In this document: piece by piece, positions 1 through 7,342 of the stretch
How the letters are laid out: the number at the start of each line of letters is the position of its first letter
Numbering within the stretch: the first letter of the stretch is position 1
DNA from: Paenibacillus rhizosphaerae
GTDB taxonomy: Bacteria > Bacillota > Bacilli > Paenibacillales > Paenibacillaceae
DNA: 64,000 nt
Reading direction: 5' to 3'
Assembly (NCBI RefSeq): GCF_014192015.1
Contig: NZ_JACHXJ010000006.1
Span: 1-64,000, forward strand
Notes under the pieces: generated by a model
The model's input: only the letters and a program-made list of their open reading frames with translations
Database searches by the model: none
What the model was told of the DNA's origin: nothing
Program-made: the position numbers and the translations under genes

Positions 1-200
1 CCAAGAAAGTTGGAAGAATCTGCTCACCCGAAGGGAGTAGCTTTCCAACGAAAGTTTGTAGCTCATTTTGAATCTGACGAGATTGATTTAATCTCCATTC
101 GCTCCGGTCATAAGACCGTCGCGTTTATACTCACTCGTTGTTCAGTTTTCAAAGATCAAACTTCGTTTCGTTACCGCCTGTTGTTTCAGCAGCAACTCTT
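1..200 (-). other. rRNA-operon leader with boxA-like antitermination site
   Basis: Read on the minus strand, 145-158 gives TGATCTTTGAAAAC followed by TGAACAACGAGTG, which closely resembles the boxA region that precedes rRNA genes in Bacillus and Paenibacillus. No part of a mature rRNA is recognisable inside the window, so a 16S gene probably starts just left of base 1. No credible protein-coding gene is seen in this stretch. Confidence 0.55.
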
Positions 201-202
201 AT

Positions 203-231
203 AATATATCATGTTCAATTCTAAATTGCAA
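203..231 (-). promoter_or_regulatory. Strong sigma-A promoter, probably of an rRNA operon
   Basis: On the minus strand TTGCAA (226-231) and TATATT (203-208) are separated by exactly 17 bases, with an A/T-rich stretch upstream that resembles an UP element. The transcript runs leftwards into the boxA-like leader and off the window edge. The rRNA assignment is inferred from the leader that follows. Confidence 0.65.
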
Positions 232-367
232 GCTTTTTTTAAAAATTCTTTTTGCTTGCCGGCGCCTTATCAGCGGCCGGATTTATAATGTACCACGTCA
301 GTTCTTTTTTAACAAGTTGAAAAATATTCCATATGGAGAGAACATGCTTAAACCAAACCATATAACA

Positions 368-414
368 AAAGCGGCTTAAAACCTCAGGCGCTAAGCCCGG
401 GCATAAGCCGCTTT
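368..414 (-). terminator. Rho-independent terminator, likely bidirectional
   Basis: An 11-bp perfect inverted repeat (AAAGCGGCTTA at 368-378, TAAGCCGCTTT at 404-414) is flanked by A/T-rich tracts. It lies just past the stop of the repeat protein gene read leftwards and separates it from the rRNA promoter. Confidence 0.75.
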
Positions 415-480
415 AATTTATAAACGGGACCTCACTCACCATTTTCGAATCAATGACTCACAAATACCGGAAGTCCACTC

Positions 481-1080
481 TTAATTCACTTTCAGCAACG
501 GCTCCCATGACAGACCTTCGCCGGAGATCTTCATCCGCAGCTCCGAGATCTGCTTCAAGGTTTCCTCCCGCTGGGCTTCCAGCGCTTCGGCCGTTTCCAG
601 CTGGATCTTTGCGGCCTGTTTCCCGGTTCCGGCAGCTACGCCGGCAATGGCCTCCTTATATACTGCTGAATTTTTGGAGATGATGGCTGTCTGTTCTTTG
701 TACAGCTTGTCATACTGCTGCTTGGCAGACGTTTTACTGATTTTTCCATATGCGTATTTCCACATGGGGCTGTTCAAATAGCTTTTGCTGGATCCGTTCT
801 TCAGCTTCCACATCGGGCTGTTCAGGTACGCCGGATTGATGGCGTTATGATACTTCCACATCATACTGTTAAGATAGTGTTCGTCCAGCGAACGATGAAG
901 ATTCCACATTGCGCTGTTCAGCCAATCGCGTTTGGATGCCGTGGCATATTTGTTCATTGGGCTGTTCATAAAGTCAGGGTCTATGTACTGTCCATATTTT
1001 TGCAAGTCGCTGGCCAAGCTCGGATAATTTCCGTAACGTTCCTTGAGCATCTTCAAATCGGCCTCAGCTTTCGGATCCAC
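481..1080 (-). CDS. Repeat-containing C-terminal part of a secreted protein (five 16-residue repeats)
   Basis: Not a family I can name. The 199-residue frame opens with a GTG at 1080 that has only a weak upstream AGGA. From about residue 38 to 113 it holds five copies of a 16-residue unit with the core L-N-S-x-M-W-K-Y, followed by a Lys/Gln/Ala-rich, coiled-coil-like tail. It overlaps the end of the signal-peptide frame at 1053-1340, which is in another frame. That signal-peptide frame has no repeats of its own, so the two are most simply one secreted protein of about 285 residues broken by a frameshift. A sequencing error or a genuine overlapping start are alternatives. The exported location and a surface or spore-coat type role are inferences only. 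Confidence 0.6.
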   Translation of the reverse strand: MDPKAEADLKMLKERYGNYPSLASDLQKYGQYIDPDFMNSPMNKYATASKRDWLNSAMWNLHRSLDEHYLNSMMWKYHNAINPAYLNSPMWKLKNGSSKSYLNSPMWKYAYGKISKTSAKQQYDKLYKEQTAIISKNSAVYKEAIAGVAAGTGKQAAKIQLETAEALEAQREETLKQISELRMKISGEGLSWEPLLKVN

Positions 1081-1340
1081 TGCTCTTGATCCTGAAGCAC
1101 GGTGCGCTCCAGCTCTTCCGCGGCTTCGTTGCTGGTAAGTTTGAGTTTCCGGTAAGCCGAATTAATCTGCTCTTGATACTTCTGATAGGCGCTCACTGTC
1201 TTCTTATAAGATTTATAGTCCGACCATACCTGATTGATCCATTGGCTATCGGCCGCATGCACCGGTTCCGTCGGCCACGCTAGAACAGCTGCCAGCAAAA
1301 ACACGACCATGAACACAACGGTTTTCCGAAGACGTCTCAT
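1053..1340 (-). CDS. N-terminal, signal-peptide part of the repeat-containing secreted protein
   Basis: The 95-residue frame begins MRRLRKTVVF and has a basic n-region, a hydrophobic core (about residues 8-22) and a likely signal-peptidase I site near PVHAADS. GGAGG lies 6 bases before the ATG. After the signal peptide it is rich in Gln, Tyr, Lys and Ser. It ends at a TGA just beyond the point where the repeat frame (481-1080) opens. It is probably the front of the same protein, separated by a frameshift near 1070-1085. Confidence 0.6.
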   Translation of the reverse strand: MRRLRKTVVFMVVFLLAAVLAWPTEPVHAADSQWINQVWSDYKSYKKTVSAYQKYQEQINSAYRKLKLTSNEAAEELERTVLQDQEQWIRKLRPI

Positions 1341-1387
1341 TCATATCCTCCATTTATCGGTTTTGTCGCTGAATCCGAACAAAGGAT

Positions 1388-1416
1388 ATTGTATTCAAAC
1401 GCGTCTTTCCTTCCAA
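1388..1416 (-). promoter_or_regulatory. Sigma-A promoter of the repeat-protein gene
   Basis: On the minus strand TTGGAA (1411-1416) and TACAAT (1388-1393) are 17 bases apart, about 45 bases before the start codon at 1340. Confidence 0.5.
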
Positions 1417-1581
1417 TACCTATACAACGCTTTCTGACTTTAGTACCAAGAAATCGATACGATGGTCAGACGCGGCAGTTACGCAAATGAACATTTTCGA
1501 CAAATACATGTAGAGAGATTTTCAACACTGCTTTCACGAATCCCTAAAAAGAGTCCCTTCAATTCTTCCTCAGAGCTTGCA

Positions 1582-2409
1582 CTAACGCGTGCACGCCCGA
1601 TACTCCGTCGGCGACATGCCGGTATGCCCCTTAAACTGCCGGGAAAAGTGCGACAGCTGCATTCCGAGCTGATCGGCAATATCCGCTACGGGCGCGTTCG
1701 TAAATGAAAGCAGGCGTCTGGCTTCCTCCATCCGTTTGCGTTGGACGTAATGCATCGGCGTGCAGCCCATCGCTTTTTTAAAATAGGGAATAAAGTAGTT
1801 TGGATGCAGATGGACGATCTCGGCCAGCTTTTCGATCTCCATCGGTTCACGAAGATGATCATGAATGTACTGCAGCACGCCGCCCAGCTTGTTCCCTTCC
1901 GTATGGTGCATAAAATCGATCCAATAGTCGGTGTATCCTCCTTCTTCCAGGCAGCAGGCCAGCATGTGCAGCAGACCCGCCTGCATGCGCAAGGCGGCAA
2001 AAGGACCACCCGCCTGAAATTGGCCGATCATATCGTCAAAAGTGCTACGAATAAATTCCGGGTCGCCGACATCGCTGATATACAGCTTGCTGTCCGCATG
2101 GAACAAGGGCCACTCCCCCACCTGCGCGTCAAAATGGCAGAAGTACCGCGTGTACGGATTTTCCTTGGACGTGTAGGTCGTCTGGCTCGTGCCCGCAGGC
2201 ATGATCATCAGCTGGTTCGGTTTGGGGTAATAGGTCACGCCGTTGATGACGACCGATCCTTCGCCTTCCGTGATGTAATAAAGCCGGTGGAAGCTCGGGG
2301 CGACTTCGGCCCGGTTCCAGTCGGGAAAGCCGCTTTTGAGCTGGACATGACTGACATGCAGCCGCAGCCCTTCCGGCAGCCGTGCGCCGAGCTGCGTGGC
2401 CTGTGCCAT
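1582..2409 (-). CDS. AraC family transcriptional regulator with cupin-type sensor domain
   Basis: At 275 residues this is a typical length for the family. The N-terminal half (about 10-160) looks like the AraC_binding cupin domain and carries an H-x-L-x-Y-x-x-x-G-E-G stretch. The C-terminal 100 residues form the double helix-turn-helix domain, with H-P-N-Y-F and the closing F-K-x-x-x-G-M-S-P-x-x-Y-R signature. It is transcribed divergently from the Gfo/Idh - isomerase - Gfo/Idh operon starting at 2618 and probably controls that operon in response to a sugar-derived ligand. The ligand cannot be read from the sequence. Confidence 0.88.
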   Translation of the reverse strand: MAQATQLGARLPEGLRLHVSHVQLKSGFPDWNRAEVAPSFHRLYYITEGEGSVVINGVTYYPKPNQLMIMPAGTSQTTYTSKENPYTRYFCHFDAQVGEWPLFHADSKLYISDVGDPEFIRSTFDDMIGQFQAGGPFAALRMQAGLLHMLACCLEEGGYTDYWIDFMHHTEGNKLGGVLQYIHDHLREPMEIEKLAEIVHLHPNYFIPYFKKAMGCTPMHYVQRKRMEEARRLLSFTNAPVADIADQLGMQLSHFSRQFKGHTGMSPTEYRACTR

Positions 2410-2617
2410 ATATGACCCTCCTTATATAAGAAAATAGTCGTCTGATGTACTGCCATTGTATCATTCCCATTTTACGAAAACACCTTAATTTTGTGCAAAA
2501 CCCTCTTAATCTAAGCCATTTGCTTCCCATGCCATTCCGGCTAAGCTTGAGGAAGATGTAATGGCTTACATGCCTGCAAACGTTGTTCATAATCCATGGG
2601 AAGGCGGGATCATTTAG

Positions 2618-3781
2618 ATGGAGCAAGTACGATACGGCATTATCGGCATCGGTAATATGGGAAGCAGTCATGCACTGAGTTTGGTGGACAAAATCAAGGG
2701 GGCGCAGCTGACGGCGATCTGCGATACAAGCCCCGCCCGTCTGGAGTGGGCACAGGCCCATCTGCCGGAATCGGTGCAAAAATTCGACACACCGGAGGCG
2801 TTCTTCGCCTCGCAGGCGATGGATGTTGTCCTGATCGCCGTTCCGCATTATGATCATCCGGTGCTGGCGATTAAGGCTTTTGAGAACGGTTACCACGTCA
2901 TCGTCGAAAAACCGGCCGGGGTCTACACCAAGGCGGTTCGCGAAATGAACGAGGCCGCTTCCCAATCGGGCAAGCTGTTCGGCATCATGTACAACCAGCG
3001 GACCTCTCCGCTGTATACCAAACTGCGCGACCTGGTGCAGTCCGGAGAATTGGGAAATATCAAGCGGACCAACTGGATCATTACTAACTGGTACCGCTCG
3101 CAGAGCTACTATAATTCCGGCGGATGGCGGGCCACCTGGGCCGGCGAAGGCGGCGGCGTGCTGCTGAACCAGGATCCGCACCAGCTGGACCTGTGGCAGT
3201 GGACGACAGGTTTGATGCCGAAGCGGGTGCGTGCATTCTGCCACTTTGGAAAATACCGCAATATCGAAGTCGAAGATGACGTCACCGCTTATGTCGAATA
3301 TGAAAACGGAGCTACCGGCGTATTCGTGACCACCGTAGGCGAAGCACCTGGAACGAACCGGTTCGAGCTCTCCGGAGATAACGGCAAAATCGTCGTCGAA
3401 GACGACAAAATCACTTTCTGGCGCCTGCGCGTGCCCGAGCCGCAGTTCAATGCGGAATATACGGGCGGATTCGGCCAGCCGGAATGCTGGAAATGCGACA
3501 TTCCGGTGCACGGGGGACACGGCCCTCAGCATAACGGAATTTTGCAGAACTTCACCAACGCCCTGCTGCATGGCGAGAAACTGATCGCCCCGGGCGAAGA
3601 AGGCATCCGCGGCCTGACGATTTCGAACGCGATGCATCTGTCGGCCTGGACGGACGATTGGGTGGACCTTCCGCTCGATGAGGATCTGTTCTACGTCAAG
3701 CTGCAGGAGAAGATCAAAAACTCGACGTTCCGCAAGGAAGCTGCCGGCGGCGAAGTGCTCGACGTCTCCGGAACTCACTGA
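2618..3781 (+). CDS. Gfo/Idh/MocA family NAD(P)-dependent oxidoreductase
   Basis: At 387 residues this is normal for the family. The N-terminal Rossmann fold starts with G-I-G-N-M-G (residues 10-15). The catalytic Lys lies in E-K-P at 97-99, and D186/H188 in N-Q-D-P-H match the second catalytic signature. Members oxidise or reduce secondary alcohols on sugars, inositols or glycosides. It is the first gene of a three-gene operon with a TIM-barrel isomerase and a second Gfo/Idh enzyme, divergent from an AraC regulator. That context fits a 3-keto-glycoside or inositol-type pathway, but the substrate is unknown. Confidence 0.88.
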   Translation: MEQVRYGIIGIGNMGSSHALSLVDKIKGAQLTAICDTSPARLEWAQAHLPESVQKFDTPEAFFASQAMDVVLIAVPHYDHPVLAIKAFENGYHVIVEKPAGVYTKAVREMNEAASQSGKLFGIMYNQRTSPLYTKLRDLVQSGELGNIKRTNWIITNWYRSQSYYNSGGWRATWAGEGGGVLLNQDPHQLDLWQWTTGLMPKRVRAFCHFGKYRNIEVEDDVTAYVEYENGATGVFVTTVGEAPGTNRFELSGDNGKIVVEDDKITFWRLRVPEPQFNAEYTGGFGQPECWKCDIPVHGGHGPQHNGILQNFTNALLHGEKLIAPGEEGIRGLTISNAMHLSAWTDDWVDLPLDEDLFYVKLQEKIKNSTFRKEAAGGEVLDVSGTH

Positions 3782-3817
3782 TAGATAATCCATTTTCAAT
3801 AAGAGGAGAATCGCCCT

Positions 3818-4666
3818 ATGAAACTATCGGTATTTACCGTCGTCACCCCGGATCTAACCCCTGAAGAACTTGTGCAAGCCGCTAGAGAAGCCGGACTGGA
3901 CGGCGTGGAATGGCGCTTCAAGGAAGTTCCCGCAGGCGCTGCAGGCGAGAAGCCGTCGTTCTGGAGCAACAATTTGTGCTCGATCGACCCATCTCTTCCT
4001 GCGGATCAAATGAAGAAATTCACAGACCTGGCCCTTGCGCAGGGACTTGAGGTCGTCAGCATCACCCCTTATTTGAACCATCTGGACCTGAAGGATACGG
4101 AGCATGTGTTCCGGACGGCCCAGGATCTCGGAGCGAACATGATCCGCCTCGGCGTGGCCGGATATAATGGAACCGCAGACTACAACGAGCTGTACGACAA
4201 GACGCTCCGTTATTTAAAAGAGGCGGAGCAAATGGCCAAGCAATACGGCGTCAAAGGCATCATCGAAACCCATCACGGCACAATCGCGCCGAGCGCCGGT
4301 CTCGCCCACCGTCTCGTCAGCCACTGCAGCCCGGACCATATTGGCGTCCTGTACGATCCAGGCAACATGATCCACGAAGGCTTTGAGCATTCCCGGATGG
4401 GCCTTCAGCTTCTCGGTCCTTACCTCGCCCACGTTCACATCAAAAATGCCGAGTGGGTCCGCGAGGGAACGCGTGAAGACGGAACGGTTAAATGGCGTTC
4501 GAAATGGGCGCCGATGCGCGAAGGCATCGTGGATTTCACCTCGCTCCTCAATGACCTGAAATCCGTCGGCTATGACGGCTACTTGGGCATCGAGGATTTC
4601 AGCGAACAATATTCCTCTCGTGAGCTGCTGAAAGAGTTCGCCCAGCTCATGCGCGAAAGGATGTGA
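3818..4666 (+). CDS. Sugar phosphate isomerase/epimerase family TIM-barrel protein
   Basis: The 282-residue protein belongs to the AP_endonuc_2 / xylose isomerase-like TIM-barrel superfamily. Metal-binding candidates are Glu in G-I-I-E-T-H-H, Asp in L-Y-D-P-G-N and Glu in L-G-I-E-D-F near the C-terminus, as expected for a divalent-metal epimerase. AGAGGAGAA lies 7 bases before the ATG. It is flanked by two Gfo/Idh oxidoreductases, and its stop overlaps or adjoins the next start. It probably epimerises, isomerises or cleaves the keto-sugar they produce or consume. E. coli YcjR next to YcjS is a comparable pairing. Confidence 0.85.
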   Translation: MKLSVFTVVTPDLTPEELVQAAREAGLDGVEWRFKEVPAGAAGEKPSFWSNNLCSIDPSLPADQMKKFTDLALAQGLEVVSITPYLNHLDLKDTEHVFRTAQDLGANMIRLGVAGYNGTADYNELYDKTLRYLKEAEQMAKQYGVKGIIETHHGTIAPSAGLAHRLVSHCSPDHIGVLYDPGNMIHEGFEHSRMGLQLLGPYLAHVHIKNAEWVREGTREDGTVKWRSKWAPMREGIVDFTSLLNDLKSVGYDGYLGIEDFSEQYSSRELLKEFAQLMRERM

Positions 4667-4671
4667 CGGCC

Positions 4672-5772
4672 ATGACCGCACAAAATAAAGACGGAATGAA
4701 CTACGCGCCGGAAGGTAAGCCGAACCATGTCGTGGAGCCGGGAGAGTTTGTGTTTGCGGCGGCCGCCCTGGATCACGGGCACATTTATGGCATGTGCAAC
4801 GGGCTGATCGAAGCCGGGGCGACGCTGAAATGGGTTTACGACCCGGAACCGGCGAGAAGCCAGGCTTTTGCCGACAAGTTCCCGCAGGTACAGATCGCGG
4901 ACAGCCTAGAGCAGGTGCTCGAGGATCCGGAAGTACGACTGGTGGCCGCAGCCGCGGTGCCCAGCGACCGCGGCCCTCTCGGACTGCAGGTGATGGATGC
5001 AGGAAAGGACTATTTTACCGACAAAACGCCGTTCACCTCGCTGGACCAGCTGGAAGCGGCGCGCCGGAAGGTGAAGGAAACCGGCCAAAAATACGCCGTC
5101 TATTACAGCGAGCGGCTTCATGTGGAGTCGGCGGTCTATGCCGGACAGCTCGTGCAAAAAGGAGCCATCGGCCGCGTCATCCAGGTAACCGGCTTCGGCC
5201 CGCACCGGCTGAACGCGCCGTCGCGTCCGGACTGGTTTTTCGAGAAGGATAAATACGGCGGCATTCTGTGCGATATCGGGAGCCATCAAATCGAGCAGTT
5301 TCTGTTCTATGCCGGCTGCAAGGACGCCAAGGTTCTGCACAGTAAAGTAGCGAATTACAACAACCCGAACTATCCCGAGCTTGAGGATTTCGGCGACGCG
5401 ACCCTGGTAGGCGACAACGGAGCCACCCAGTATTTCCGGGTCGACTGGTTTACGCCGGACGGTCTCGGCACCTGGGGCGACGGCCGGACGATCATCCTCG
5501 GCACCGAAGGCTATATCGAGCTGCGCAAATACATCGACATCGCCCGCGATCCGCGCGGCGACCACGTCTATCTGGTCAACGGGGACGGCGAGCAGCACTT
5601 CGAAGTCAAAGGCAAGGTAGGCTATCCATACTTCGGCCAGCTCATTCTCGACTGCCTGAACCGGACCGAAAATGCCATGACCCAGGAACACTGCTTCAAA
5701 GCGGCCGAGCTGTGCCTCAAGGCGCAGGAAGCGGCCGTACGTATCGATCAGGCGCTGCAGACGAATTCGTAG
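4672..5772 (+). CDS. Gfo/Idh/MocA family oxidoreductase, second copy
   Basis: This 366-residue protein is only distantly similar to the enzyme at 2618. Its dinucleotide loop reads A-A-L-D-H-G-H-I-Y-G-M instead of the usual GxGxxG. The catalytic Lys sits in D-K-T-P in place of E-K-P, and D-I-G-S-H supplies the second signature. The ATG at 4672 has AAAGGA about 10 bases upstream. A GTG at 4663 overlaps the previous stop and is an alternative start. It closes the three-gene operon and probably handles a related keto-sugar. The altered loop may reflect a subfamily with tightly bound cofactor, which is inference. Confidence 0.82.
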   Translation: MTAQNKDGMNYAPEGKPNHVVEPGEFVFAAAALDHGHIYGMCNGLIEAGATLKWVYDPEPARSQAFADKFPQVQIADSLEQVLEDPEVRLVAAAAVPSDRGPLGLQVMDAGKDYFTDKTPFTSLDQLEAARRKVKETGQKYAVYYSERLHVESAVYAGQLVQKGAIGRVIQVTGFGPHRLNAPSRPDWFFEKDKYGGILCDIGSHQIEQFLFYAGCKDAKVLHSKVANYNNPNYPELEDFGDATLVGDNGATQYFRVDWFTPDGLGTWGDGRTIILGTEGYIELRKYIDIARDPRGDHVYLVNGDGEQHFEVKGKVGYPYFGQLILDCLNRTENAMTQEHCFKAAELCLKAQEAAVRIDQALQTNS

Positions 5773-5836
5773 CCACAACTCTTGCCTGAGCGTGTGTTAA
5801 GCACCGGCAGCCAGGATTGACGACTTTTCCATACGC

Positions 5837-5900
5837 AAAAAAGCTCCCGTATCGCGCTTCCCCTCTGTGTTAGAGGCTAAGAGCACGGCGGGAGCTTTTT
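5837..5900 (+). terminator. Rho-independent terminator after the Gfo/Idh operon
   Basis: AAAAAGCTCCCG (5838-5849) pairs with CGGGAGCTTTTT (5889-5900), and the T tract sits on the plus strand. A run of A on the left also allows function on the other strand. Confidence 0.8.
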
Positions 5901-6007
5901 CGTTCAACTCGGATTGAGATCTATTCCGTTAGGGCATTAATCGAATAGCTGTGACGTTCGGTTATTTGCTATACAACGTAGCTAAGGCTATGGCTAGTAT
6001 TCTGTCA

Positions 6008-6280
6008 TTACTCCCCGTAAACGTTAGTAAACGCTTCTTCGATTTTCGGAACGATGTTCTCCCAATCGGCATCCGGCATTTTGCTGACGGTAACGAACGT
6101 CCCGATGCCAAAAATGTTGTCCACCCCGTCGATGCTGAGCAGCGCGCCGGCGAGCGGATGGTCGGTTTCGTCCCCTTTTTTCAGTGAGGTACTCTTCGGT
6201 CCTTCGAACAGGCTCTGACTCGCATTGATTTTTAGCGAGTGCGGGTTCGGGGTCTGCTGAATTTGAATGGATACGGCCAT
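6008..6280 (-). CDS. NifU/Nfu N-terminal domain protein
   Basis: The 90-residue protein matches the Nfu N-terminal domain, with the typical opening Q-Q-T-P-N-P-H-S-L-K and a final I-x-x-x-I-E-E-A-F. It lacks the CxxC iron-sulfur scaffold domain that follows in full Nfu proteins, so it is a stand-alone N-domain. A role as an accessory in Fe-S cluster assembly is inferred. GGGAGTGATT precedes the ATG at 6280. It is transcribed alone, opposite to its neighbours. Confidence 0.8.
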   Translation of the reverse strand: MAVSIQIQQTPNPHSLKINASQSLFEGPKSTSLKKGDETDHPLAGALLSIDGVDNIFGIGTFVTVSKMPDADWENIVPKIEEAFTNVYGE

Positions 6281-6434
6281 GCTTAATCACTCCCTTCTGG
6301 CTATAACTGTACCATATTGTCCATTTTCCACCAAAACTAGAGTCGCCCTTCTTGACTGAAAGCGACATCATTTGCGCTTGGCGAAACCCTGGATTACAAT
6401 AATAGGAATTGAACGGTTAGGGAGAGGTGAAGAA

Positions 6435-7187
6435 ATGAGCGACAGCAGACTGCAGCCCGGAATGGACGCCACGTACATCGTTTCCGGGGACTCGATTTCC
6501 AAGGGGGTCGTGTATGATGAAACGCGGAGCAAATATGTCATCCTTGAGGATAATTACGTATCCCTTCTTCAGGACAAACTAAAGGGAGCCGTAAAAAACA
6601 CGGCGAGATTCGGCAACACGCTGATCAAGGGCATCGGCAGCCTGAAGAAAGAAATTCTGAAGGGCAAACCCAGCATGGTGCTGATTGAATACGGCGGCAA
6701 CGATTGCGATTTTAACTGGAACGAAATTGCCAGCAATCCGGACGCGGAGCACCGTCCCAAGACGGATTTTACGCTGTTTGAGAAAATGCTGACGGACACG
6801 GTGGATTTTCTGAAAAGCCAGTCGATTACGCCGGTCCTCATGAGCCTCCCTCCCCTCAACGCGGATAAATACTTCAAGTGGGTCAGCCAGGACAACCCCG
6901 AAGCGGAGCGAAACATCATGAAGTTCCTCGGCAGCGTCACCAAAATCTACTGGTGGCAGGAGCGTTACAATTCAACCATTCTCAAGGTGTCCGAGCTGAC
7001 CAAGACCAAATACATCGACGTGCGTGGTGCCTTTCTCGCCCATCCGGACTTTACTCAATTCATCTGCTCCGACGGCATCCATCCGAACCGGGACGGCCAC
7101 CGTATTATTTACGACAAGGTTCTCGAGTTCGTCAAGGCCAATTACGGGCATTTGCTGAAAGATAATACGAAAGGCTGCGAGGCGTAA
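6435..7187 (+). CDS. SGNH/GDSL-family hydrolase (esterase or acylhydrolase)
   Basis: The 250-residue protein shows the SGNH blocks in order: G-D-S (nucleophile Ser about residue 19), the block III G-G-N-D, and the C-terminal D-G-I-H-P-N catalytic Asp/His. There is no signal peptide, so it should be cytoplasmic. The ATG at 6435 is chosen because GGGAGAGGTGAAGAA precedes it; the same frame extends upstream to 6372 without a ribosome site. Likely substrates are acyl or acetyl esters, including acetylated sugars given the neighbourhood, but this is not shown. Confidence 0.85.
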   Translation: MSDSRLQPGMDATYIVSGDSISKGVVYDETRSKYVILEDNYVSLLQDKLKGAVKNTARFGNTLIKGIGSLKKEILKGKPSMVLIEYGGNDCDFNWNEIASNPDAEHRPKTDFTLFEKMLTDTVDFLKSQSITPVLMSLPPLNADKYFKWVSQDNPEAERNIMKFLGSVTKIYWWQERYNSTILKVSELTKTKYIDVRGAFLAHPDFTQFICSDGIHPNRDGHRIIYDKVLEFVKANYGHLLKDNTKGCEA

Positions 7188-7251
7188 ACGTTAGGATAAT
7201 GCGAGTTTAGTTGAATGAGATGCACTTTTGCATCTAAGCTTGGTTTGTACT

Positions 7252-7298
7252 AAAAAAGGCTGCCCATCAGGTGACTTCACCTGGGGGACAGCCTTTTT
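7252..7298. terminator. Bidirectional terminator between convergent genes
   Basis: AAAAAGGCTG (7253-7262) pairs with CAGCCTTTTT (7289-7298) around an inner CAGGTGA/TCACCTG stem. T tracts are present for both strands, and it lies between the convergent SGNH and lyase-like genes. Confidence 0.85.
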
Positions 7299-7342
7299 GT
7301 CATTCCGAGTTTTCTTATTCGTTCAGCTTGGCTCTATCGCAC

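Noticed and set aside
10..204. Short plus-strand open frame at the left edge
   Set aside because: It lies in the rRNA-type leader and promoter read on the other strand and has no ribosome site.
742..969. CRISPR-like spacing of 48 bases in the repeat gene
   Set aside because: The units are diverged at the DNA level, lie in frame and encode a protein repeat; there are no unique spacers.
2129..3799. 556-codon open frame on the minus strand across the AraC and Gfo/Idh genes
   Set aside because: It lies antisense to a clear Gfo/Idh gene and out of frame with the AraC gene; no motif is seen.
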